From assembly GCF_021347895.1 (NCBI RefSeq), contig NC_067131.1, positions 32,211,411 to 32,275,410 on the forward strand: a stretch of DNA of 64,000 nucleotides, written 5' to 3'. Both the position numbers and the translations under genes were made by a program. The stretch comes from Acanthochromis polyacanthus (Eukaryota > Chordata > Actinopteri > Pomacentridae). Below, piece by piece: positions 33,925 to 42,840 of the stretch. The notes under the pieces were generated by a model. That model saw only the letters and a program-made list of their open reading frames with translations. It was not told the origin of the DNA and ran no database searches. Position 1 is the first letter of the stretch; the number at the start of each line of letters is the position of its first letter.

Positions 33925-34600
33925 GGATGAATGAATCGTGTGTTGACCCAGGCCACCCTGCCACTAAATTTGTTATGATCATGTCCAATGTACAAATAAT
34001 TTGTAAACTGATTGAATGTACATTTTTTCGGTTCACATAGACAAATTCATCTTCACTCGGAGCCCTTACAGCAGGGATGTCAAACTCATTCCATAAAGGG
34101 CCGGTGTGGCTGCAGGTTTTTGTTCCAACTAAGCAGCATCACACCAGACCTGACTCATTTAATCAACCAGTCTCAGTCTCCAGACAGGTGATTGGTCAGA
34201 CTGTGTGCTCTAGGCTACAGCATTTAGTTCCAACATATCTACAGCACACAGTCTGACCAATCACCTGTCTGCAGACTGAGACTGGTTGATTAAATGAGTC
34301 AGGTCTGGTGTGATGCTGCTTAGTTGGAACAAAAACCTGCAGCCACACCGGCCCTTTGTGGAATGAGTTTGACATCCCTGCCTTACAGCAACATGAGTGC
34401 AGTCAGTTACGCCGATTACATTTGGGAAACCGGACATCGCTGCAAATTGCCGTTTAATGTTGGCCTGTTCACCCACAGTGTAAGGAAACCTGATGTACTG
34501 ACTGGTCATGTTTAGAATGTCATCCAAACAGCTGGCATTATTGCACTGAGGGATGGTTGTGATATCCCAGACCTAAAGGACATCATTTAACTGTTTATCA
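33925..34600 (-). pseudogene. HARBI1-like transposase fragment split by a MITE
   Basis: Before the MITE the minus strand reads SQYIRFPYTVGEQANIKRQF and FPNVIGVTDCTHVAVR (the first catalytic Asp block, normally xxIDCTHV). After the MITE, and dropping one 8-bp duplicate, it continues in frame with a SEDEFVYVNRK block, then TLDMIITNLVAGWPGSTHDS (second Asp region). The N-terminus and the third acidic residue are missing. Confidence 0.75.
34072..34380. mobile_element. Palindromic hAT MITE with 8-bp target duplication
   Basis: It starts CAGGGATGTCAAACTCATTC and ends with the exact inverse, and most of its 309 bp fold back on themselves. The direct repeat CCTTACAG flanks it (34064-34071, 34381-34388), diagnostic for hAT. 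It interrupts the Harbinger transposase fragment. Confidence 0.93.
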
Positions 34601-35026
34601 GACCCAGATAGGATTTAGACAACAAATGTCACCTCATACAGGTCCTTGTGAAAGTATTCGGCCTCCTTGAACTTTTCAACCTTTCGCCACATTTCAGGCT
34701 TCAAACATAAAGATATAAAATTTTAATTTTTTGTCAAGAATCAACAAGTGGGACACAATCGTGAAGTGGAACGAAATTTATTGGATATTTTATACTTTTT
34801 TAACAAATAAAAACCTGAAAAGTGGGGTGTGCAATATTATTGGGCCCCTTTACTTTCAGTGCAGCAAACTCACTCCAGAAGTTCAGTGAGGATCTCTGAA
34901 TGATCCAATGTTGTCCTAAATGACTGATGATGATAAATAGAATCCACCTGTGTGTAATCAAGTCTCCGTATAAATGCACCTGCTCTGTGATAGTCTCAGG
35001 GTTCTGTTTAAAGTGCAGAGAGCATC

Positions 35027-36440
35027 ATGAAGACCAAGGAACACACCAGGCAGGTCCCAGATACTGTTGTGGAGAAGTTTAAAGCCGGATTTGGATACAA
35101 AAAGATTTCCCAAGCTTTAAACATCTCAAGGAGCACTGTGCAAGAGATCATATTGAAATGGAAGGAGTATCAGACCACTGCTAGTGATGGTGTAATCGAA
35201 GCTTCATGAAGCAATGAACCACTTTGACACATCTGCTTCAAGAATGACACGTTGCTTCGAAGCATTTGACACAATCAGAAGAATGACATCTGCTGGTCCT
35301 GTGTCAGAACTGCACCTAAGTGGAAAAAAATGAAAAAGCCTCAGGACTGCTTGTCTCACTGCTTTGTACTTGCAATAAATGTTTTAAAACGTTATATATG
35401 TATGTTTGTGTGCATATATGTATAGTGTGTTTCTATGAATGAATGTGTGTTGTGTATGAGTGAATCTATGCATATGTATCTGTGTGTTATTTAGTATATT
35501 TAATGCAACTAGATATATCTAAACTAAATTCTAACTAAATGTATACTCTCCCTAACTTCTCTCAAAATGACAAATGGCAAATGCACTAGCGTGATCTCCT
35601 CCTCTCAAAAACCCACAATTTGAGGAGTGAATCAGACCCCTTTGCCTTTTAAGACCTGGACAGATTGAAATGTCCAACCCCTTCAAAGTTCGCTCGAAGC
35701 ACCGCGACACGCGATGTGACGTAACGAGGCCTCGTTCTCGATAGTCACGTGATTGTGGTCGTGCTGAAGCAGGGATCGAAACACCGTCTCGGAACACTTT
35801 GGCTTCAAAAGCTCGGCACTGTGTCGAGCAAACTGGCTCGAGCGTAACATCACTAACCACTGGAAATCTACCAAGACCCGGCCGTCCCTCTAAACTTTCA
35901 CCTCCAACAAGGACAAGACTGATCAGAGATGCAGCCAAGAGGCCCATGATCACTCTGGATGAACTGCAGAGATCTACAGCTGAGGTGGGAGAGTCTGTCC
36001 ATAGGACAACAATCAGTCGTACACTGCACAAATCTGGCCTTTATGGAAGAGTGGCAAGAAGAAAGCCATTTCTCAAAGATATCCATAAAAAGTCTGGTTT
36101 GAAGTTTGCCACAAGCCACCTGGGAGACACAGCAAACATGTGGAAGAAGGTGCTCTGGTCAGATGAAACCAAAATCCAACTTTTTGGCCACAATGCAAAA
36201 CGATATGTTTGGCGTGAAAGCAACACAGCTCATCACCCTGAACACACCATCCCCGCTGTCAAACATGGTGGTGGCAGCCTCATGGTTTGGGCCTGCTTTT
36301 CTTCAGCAGGGACAGGGAAGATGGTTCAAATTGATGGGAAGATGAATGGAGCCAAATACAGGAGCATTCTGGAAGAAAACCTGTTGGAGTCTGCAAAAGA
36401 CCTGAGACTGGGACGGAGATTTATCTTCCAACAGGACAAT
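35027..36440 (+). pseudogene. Tc1 transposase, split by a hAT element and truncated
   Basis: 35027-35180 is the N-terminal HTH. The frame is lost in the hAT insertion. 35863-36440 carries the rest of the DNA-binding region and the core up to FQQDN. This copy has WSDETK and VWRESN where the 19559 ORF has WSDGTK and VWRKSN, so here the first Asp block is canonical. The third catalytic residue and C-terminus are deleted. Confidence 0.85.
35182..35855. mobile_element. Nonautonomous hAT element inside the Tc1 copy
   Basis: Ends TAGTGATG...CATCACTA, flanked by ACCACTGC (35174-35181) and ACCACTGG (35856-35863), an 8-bp duplication with one mismatch. The uninterrupted Tc1 copy at 19166 shows the empty site. 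The ends match those of the larger hAT at 38252-41101, so that family's transposase could have mobilised it. Confidence 0.85.
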
Positions 36441-36710
36441 GCAGTGGGGGTTCAGGACCATGTGCTGGTGGTGTCAATCCTGTAGGTGAGGGTGAACTCT
36501 TTCTAGTAGACCAGGCTGAGCGATAAGGTTTCAGGTGATTATAGCGAATTACCTTAGATTTAGCTCTGGGATCCCACTGGTCCAAAAGTTAATAATCAAC
36601 TCCAATGGTGTTTGTTTCTGAGTCCAGGCATTGCAGCACTTTAAAAGGGCCAGTCCACTTTGGTGACAGCTTTTTTCTAGCAAGGGCTGGCAGGTCAACC
36701 CACACTAATG
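36441..36710 (-). pseudogene. Outer Gypsy pol C-terminus (GPF/Y module)
   Basis: The minus strand reads WVDLPALARKKLSPKWTGPF, then KVLQCLDSE, one in-frame stop (VDY*LLDQWDP), and SKVIRYNHLKPYRSAW. This is the segment following the integrase core in many vertebrate Gypsy elements. It is separated from the integrase by the insertion at 36711-37585. Confidence 0.7.
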
Positions 36711-37585
36711 TAGCACTTGTAATGGAATGGTGGGCTAAGGGTTAGGCTATGGAAAAGGTTCAGGTCTGGGAGCTGCATGAAAATTAATGAACACAAGACT
36801 CAGAAATTAGATTACCGGTAATGTATTAAAAAAATAATCAAAAAAATACTTGAATACATCAAGCCAAAACAATGACCAAAATAATAGAACAAAACAATAA
36901 CAGAAAATGGGAGTGAGAATAAATCAAACATTCACCTGTAATTCAGCAGCTTCACTTCCAACAATCAAAAGCGACAGTGCTATGTTCAGTTTGACAATTC
37001 AATGACAATAAATTCAGGTGAGCGTGGTTCCACTGTTGTCAGTGGTGTTAATCAAAATAATGCTTCCGTAAGACAAGTCCCTAAACCAGACAAAACAAAT
37101 CCAAACAGGGTGAATCAATCTATCTCAGCAAGTAAGCAAGTCCTACCACAGTAGGACAGTAGCTCGGTTCCAGTGGTGAAGGCCTGTTAGCATTGGCATG
37201 AGCATTAGCATGATCCCAAACAGCTTTTAACATGCTTAGCAAGAGTTTTAACTCACTTCCCCCTTAATGGTGTGATTTACGGGTGTCCAGGCTTGTGAAA
37301 AGTGAATGGTTTCCAGAGATGAGTTGTGTGGGGTGATCCTGTTGTTCAAATTACTGCTGTGTGTGACTGAATGAAGCTGATAAGCTTCAAACAAAGGAAT
37401 GAGGTGGATTCCAGGTGGGAGGGAGACTGCTGGTGACTGGTTCAGGTGTTGTGACTGACAGTGAGGAGGTCCAGTAACATGGAAGTGACTAATTGTGACT
37501 GGCAGGTGTCTGTTCATGTTGGAATCTTGATGGCCAACAATGAACTAATACAGAGTGATGAGAGACTATTGCAAAGTGAGTGCTA
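36711..37585. mobile_element. 875-bp insertion in Gypsy pol, probably hAT-type
   Basis: Pol reading stops on both sides of this block. Its edges are inverted (TAGCACTT left, AGTGCTA right) and flanked by CACTAATG and CACTAAGT (6 of 8 equal), suggesting a hAT derivative with an 8-bp duplication. The interior has no readable gene. A solo LTR is the alternative. Confidence 0.5.
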
Positions 37586-38251
37586 CACTAAGTCACCTGG
37601 TGTATAGGCTGTATGCTTCATGTGTCGATCATAGTACTGCTCTTGTCGAGCACCTGCTGCTTCAATGTAATGAGCAACAGAGTGAAATGCAGTGCAAAGT
37701 TTCATTAGAACAGAGTTGGCATATTCACTTGGAGTACTTGGAGTGGCAGGCGAGCGTCCCGGTGCTCCTCCTAAAAGGAGATCAGCAGGCAAACGGGCTT
37801 TCCTGCTATGGGTGAGGAAGAAAGGAGTGTGTTTGGTGGAGGAGTGGATGCATGTGTTGTATGCCAATTCAACCTGTCGCAGGTGCTCATCCAATTCACC
37901 CCCTCTGGTGTACAGGTATTTTGCAAACTGATCCTTAATGGTTCAATTTGCTCTTTCAACCACGCCATCTGACGTAGCAGGATAAGGAGATGTCCTTGTT
38001 TTGTGTATTCCCAGCTGGGAACAAAGTTCTTTGACAAGGTCTGAGTCGAATTGACGACCTTGGTCAATGTGCAAGCTGTGAGGCACACCGTGCTGGCTGA
38101 TGTAGTCCTCAAACAAACATTTTACCACAGTAGTTGCACGTTGGTCAGGGAGTGCATACAAGTTGAGGTACTTTGTAAAATAGTCCATCACAACAAGTAC
38201 ATATCGATTACCACGTAAGTGGCAGTTCAGTCTCCTGTACTGTCTCATTAC
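37586..38251 (-). pseudogene. Outer Gypsy integrase core fragment
   Basis: Minus-strand frame with YVLVVMDYFTKYLNLYALPD (first Asp), HIDQGRQFDSDLVKELC (second Asp) and TSDGVVERANRT-like sequence (Glu), then in another frame HLRQVELAYNTCIHSSTKHT and KHTAYTPGDLV. A frameshift lies near 37930. The zinc-binding N-terminal domain is absent, because the upstream side joins (under the hAT) to a Pro/Thr-rich linker rather than to it. Confidence 0.78.
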
Positions 38252-41101
38252 TAGTGATGGGATGATGATGCCTCAAGGAGTGTATTGACACACTACCCAA
38301 ACTGTGTTGGTCACTCAATAGTGACCTCTACAGTAGTTCTAAAATCATTGCAAGTAAGCACAATGAAATAAGATGGAAAAACTCACATGCTGCAAACCCA
38401 ACATCAGCCTGTGAAATAATATTTAGTCTTTATTTAATTGCTCGTCTTTTACTGAAAATGTGATCTCATTGTATAATTTCATTTGCTCAATCTGTTCGCT
38501 GAGTTGTTTATGAGAAGAGTTTAAAATTTGCTAAATCCCTTGTTTGTGTTAATGCTAAAATGAGTTGGACTGTAAAATATAGCAAACTTGTCCATAATAA
38601 AATTCAGAGTTCCAATTGTTAACTTATGTATTTTTTTTTTTAACTTGAGTGTTCAATCATACGAAATAACAGACTAAAAATGGATTCATTCATACATTTT
38701 TATTGAGGAACAAAAGTTTTTGCAGTGTCTTTGCTCCAAGGCGATTTCTCTTCTTGGACACCAGTTCCCCTGCCTTAGAAAAAACTCTCACAGGGTACAG
38801 ATGAGGATGGGGTGCATAAAAATTTAAGTGCGAGTTGATGCAGGTGTGGATATGTTGTCTGGTTATTTTTCCAATATTGCAACGGATCTTGTGTTCTGGG
38901 TGTGTTGGTTTGAGCCAGGTAGCGTTGGACTTCCACTATGGAATCGGCTGTCGGATTCGAGGTCGAGTTGTTCTCCTCTACCTCCATATCCAGAGGTTTC
39001 CAGAGATTGTGCCCTAACAAATATTTTAGAAATAATTCTTTGTTAGTCGTTAGTTTATTATCACATGACAAACTGCAACAGAAATATACAAATAAACACA
39101 AAAAATGTGTTTTCATACCTGAACTGTGTTCTGATCCATGTGAAGAGCGAGGTTCTTCTCCTGCTGGGTCAGGCTCATGGCTCCTTATTTCAGCAGCACA
39201 CTCCGACTTCAGTCTGTTGACAGCTTCAGTTGCTTTTAGTGGACTAAAGAAGCCAACTGTTTTAAACCTGGGATCCAACAGTGTTGCCAGTGTCATCACA
39301 CTGAGCGATTCCAGGTTGCAGATTCACTCAGTTCGTCGCTTTCTCAGGTTTTCCGCCAGCTCTTGAGCAGCTGTTTTTGTCACTGTTGAGGCTTGACGTT
39401 GAAGTTCAATGTGGACCATTTTCATCAATGGAATAACCTTTGAGCCTGAGACTCTTTTTTCCTCAGAGAGTTCTGTTGTGGCTTGGTTAAAAGGAACAAG
39501 CACCCTGAGCATTTCTTCAATCATTTCAAGTTCCTCAGGAGTCAGAGGAGTGATATCAGTTTTTAATGCGGCCAGTGACACCCAGACTGCCTCCTTCTGC
39601 TCAGTCATTCTTTCCAGCATGTGGTAGGTGCTGTTCCATCGTGTCGGCACCTCGTTTATTCATTTATGGAATGGTGTTCCCAGCTGTTGCTGCATTTGAG
39701 TGAGTTTTTCTTTGGCTGTGGTGCTTGAGCGAAAGTATGTCACAATTTGCCGTGTTTTGTTGCATATTTCTGTTAGCGTTGTGATTTGATCGCATGATTT
39801 TTTTACAATTAAATTCATGGAATGGGCAATACAAATGGTTTGCCGTATTTGCAGCATTTTAGCACATGAATTCATGTTTGCTGCTGCATCAGTGACAAGA
39901 CATCTGACCTTGCCTGCTATGCTCCACTCCTCCATGAGGTTCCTTTTAACCGTGGCCAAATTTTCTGCAGTGTGTCTCTGAGGAAAATGCTGCACTCCCA
40001 AGACTGATGAACGGAGTTCATGGCTTTCTTTGTCCACATAGTGGCAAGTAACAGCAAGATATGCCTCCATATTAATGGACGTCCACATATCAGCTGTTAA
40101 ACTAATAGCAACGACGCTCTGGAGGTCCTTTTTGGTTCTCCTTTTCCGCCTCATATTTCTGACTCACCAAGTCCTTGATGGCCTAAAAATAACCATGCAA
40201 ATACTTTAGTACATTATGAAAACAAAATAGACATATGACATGACAGTAGTCACTAATTAATTCAACCATGCATTTCTTAAACATACCTTCCTGCTTGGTA
40301 GAACATATGAGGGTGCAATAAGCTTCAGGAGCTCCCTGAATCCCTCATTTTCAACAATGGTGAGCGGCTGACAGTCTTTGATAATCATGTTGACCACAGC
40401 CTCAATCACTGCTTGCTTGTTAGGAACTGCAAGCCAAATATTTATTTAAAGCTTGTTAAAGGACTGTGATTTTTACAAACAATATTACAGAGTAACACAA
40501 AGCCTTTTGTGCGTAATAAACTATTTTTAGAAATTCTAATTTCTGAGAATTTAAACATACCTGGCGTGCTCACACGAGTATCTGCCAATTCTTCATTGCC
40601 ATGCCGAGCTCTATAATGCCTCAGCATTGATGAAGTGCTCTTATTGATGTAAGATAGCTCTGTGGAGCAGAGCCGACACTTCACCTACAATAAAATAAAA
40701 AGTTAATCTATCTGAAAACAATTCAAACCTCTTACAGAAAAGAGTAGAAACATATTTAATTAAAAAAAAACTAACAGTAAACAATGCCCAAAGGAGAAAA
40801 AGATTTACCTTATTTGCCGTCAAAAGATCAAAATGATTCCAGACCGGGGAAAACTTCTTCTTAGTGGAATGATCCATGAAGCCAGAAGTTGAACAAGGTG
40901 AGGGAAAACAGACACAGCAACAATACATGTCGATACAGCTTGTTTCCTTATAAACGCAATTTGGCACCGCACATCCAAACGACACGCTCCCTGTATCCGT
41001 CACGTGATTTTTTCTTAAAGCGATACACGTACCAATACGAGGTTTCGCTCTTGTGTGCTCGGCACAGTGCTGACGCACCAGTGTTGTTCGTCCCATCACT
41101 A
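38252..41101 (-). mobile_element. hAT element with BED-finger transposase, 8-bp target duplication
   Basis: Perfect 11-bp ends TAGTGATGGGA/TCCCATCACTA and an exact 8-bp duplication CTCATTAC (38244-38251, 41102-41109). Length is 2850 bp. It lies in the outer Gypsy pol gene. Confidence 0.95.
38760..40877 (-). pseudogene. hAT (ZBED-like) transposase gene, several exons, disabled
   Basis: Exon 1 from ATG at 40877 (MDHSTKKKFSPVWNHFDLL) ends at a GTAAATC donor at 40807. Exon 2 completes a BED finger (CRLCSTELS ... MLRHYRARH). Exon 3 (about 40428-40288) has NKQAVIEAVVNMIIKDCQP. Exon 4 carries SLTADMWTSINMEAYLAVT, CLVTDAAANM and, after a stop around 39660, VPTRWNSTYHMLERM. Later come LATLLDPRFKTVGFF and the C-terminal dimerisation block DPLQYWKNNQTTYPHLHQLA. 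Frameshifts lie near 40140 and 38775. Residues of the hAT DDE core are recognisable, but the gene is dead. Confidence 0.85.
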
Positions 41102-41109
41102 CTCATTAC

Positions 41110-41463
41110 AGATGAACCTGCTTTAATGTGCGCAAAAGGTGGTCTGCTGTCAGTCAACACCCAGTTTCTGATTATCTGCAGGTGAGGATCAGCTGTTTGT
41201 GCTTGGATGACACGCTGTCTGTCCATATTCAGGAGTGACACATCCCGAGCTGTTGTTGCATTATCTGAAGGATACTGCACTTGTGATATGAAGTCTACAG
41301 CAGTTGAAACAGTGGATACAGACGATGAGCAGGGTACTGGCTCTGTAGCTTGAGCGTATGTGTATGACAGTGGTTCTGTCTGAGTGTGGGTGGAAACATA
41401 TTCCACCTGGGTAGCTGCAACTACTTGGGCAGCATCCTCAGCTGGCAGAGGACGGTGAGACAT
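41110..41463 (-). pseudogene. Outer Gypsy pol linker, internally deleted
   Basis: A minus-strand open segment rich in Thr/Gln/Val (PAEDAAQVVAATQVEYVSTH) and then VIQAQTADPHLQIIRNWVLT, which resembles the stretch before the zinc domain of Gypsy integrases. It follows the RT block immediately, so RNase H has been deleted. Confidence 0.55.
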
Positions 41464-42240
41464 GGAGTCATCAGTTTCAGATGGGCAGCTCTGAGGCGGT
41501 CGAATACCTCTCGCAAATGCTGAAGGTGGAGAGAGAAGCTGGGGCTGTACACAGTAATGTTATCCAGATACACTACACGTTTTCCATGAGAGGCCTTGTA
41601 GAACCAGCTGCATGAGATGTTGAAAAGTGGGAGGTGCATTTACCAGGCCCATCGGCATCACACGGAACTGGTAGAGTCCTCTGCCAGTGGTGAATGCTTT
41701 CTTTGCTTTGTCTTGCTCCTCAAGTTGCACTTGCCAGTATCCTGATGAAAGATCCATCGTGCTGAAGACGGCTGAGCCTCTGAGTGCATCCAAGGTGTCG
41801 TCTGTTCTGGGTAGAGGGTGTGCGTCTTTAACAGCCTCTAATCGACACAAAAACGCCATGTGCCATCTTTTTTCCTGACTATCACTACAGGGGCGGCCCA
41901 GACGCTGTGACTGACTTCCACAAGTCCTCTTTCCAACATCTCATCTCCATGTGACTGAATCAATGTTTGCATTTTTGGGGAAGTACGATATGCATGTTTT
42001 CTGACTGGGAATGCATTGTTTGTATGGATTTTGTGTTCTGCATTACCAAAGTCTGAACTGTGTTTGGTGAACACATCCTGGTAAGATCCAAGTAAGTCAT
42101 GGAGGTCAGACCTCTCTGATGCTGGTAAATCTCCACACATCAGATCATATGGCAGTTTTGCTGGCTGTGTGCTTTTAGGTTGCAGACTAGATGGACTGGT
42201 GGACACGTTACAAATGGGCTAAATCCTTAATTATTTCAGT
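41464..42240 (-). pseudogene. Outer Gypsy reverse transcriptase, frameshifted
   Basis: The minus strand reads VWAAPVVIVRKKDGTWRFCV, HPLPRTDDTLDALRG, VFSTMDLSSGYWQVQLEEQD (first catalytic Asp) and YQFRVMPMGLVNAPPTFQHL. After a frameshift comes RVVYLDNITVYSP, where the YLDD box reads YLDN. Upstream is LGSYQDVFTKHSSDFGNAEH. The domain is otherwise well preserved. Confidence 0.82.
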
Positions 42241-42806
42241 ATCAGACACTGTGGTAAACTGTCCCAGCTGCATACCTGAATGAAGCACATGTCCATGTGT
42301 AGGGTTGATGATGCGTGCAACAGTACATTCATTTTCAGCAGTGGAGTGTGTGCGTGCAACTGCAATACCTTCCATCTCCAGTTGGCTGGGCTCAAGACAG
42401 CTGCTGTCACTGCCTCAGAGCGTGGGGGAACAGTGATGCTCTCTGTTATCTGTGCAGCTAGTGGGTGCCAGTTCACTTTTCCTGAGCGGAGGCAAAACGT
42501 CATCACCAATGTGGCACGGTCCATTTCCCATGTCCAAAATCACACCATGAGGAGTGTGGAAGCCACAGCCTAATATGAAGCCTTGGTTGATGTTTCTGAT
42601 AACTTGCACCTCATGCTGAAATGTGTGAGATCCGAGTTTAAAGGTAATGTATATCATGCCTAAAGTGTCCAAACTATCACCACTCAGCTTCTGATATGAT
42701 GAACTTCTTCTTTATAGGCCTTTTTGCTAGAGAGGGGATTGACATCTTTGTCTCTTCACTAATAAATGAAATAGTAGCACCTGAGTCTAACATGATGTGC
42801 ATGTCA
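42241..42806 (-). pseudogene. Outer Gypsy protease region
   Basis: The minus strand has DMHIMLDSGATISFISEET, a retropepsin-like active site (LDSGA), followed by MIYITFKLGSHTFQHEVQVI and FILGCGFHTPHGVILDM (the flap and ILG block). Lesions lie near 42675 and 42415. The upstream codons are at 51541-51715, displaced by the LINE insertion. Confidence 0.72.
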
Positions 42807-42840
42807 CTGCCTTCAAGAATTCCTTTTTTTTTTTTTTTTT

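Larger units (their letters stand above)
33601..34636 (-). mobile_element. Internally deleted PIF/Harbinger element with transposase remnant
   Basis: The left end GGGGTCTCATTTATAAAACA and the GCGTACGCC motifs just inside are of a Harbinger type common in fish. Minus-strand transposase remnants are in 33925-34600. The right end is cut by a Tc1 element inserted at 34637. A palindromic hAT MITE sits inside at 34072-34380. Confidence 0.7.
34637..36440 (+). mobile_element. Second copy of the 19166-20800 Tc1 family, truncated
   Basis: It starts TACAGGTCCTTGTGAAAGTA and follows the 19166 copy closely, then ends abruptly after ACAGGACAATG (second catalytic Asp), where outer-Gypsy pol sequence begins. 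A 674-bp hAT derivative splits it. Confidence 0.88.

Noticed and set aside
36441..42806. An env-bearing or infectious retrovirus
   Set aside because: Gag is mostly missing, RNase H and part of integrase are deleted, the RT box is altered, and no env-like frame was found. It is a decayed Gypsy retrotransposon.
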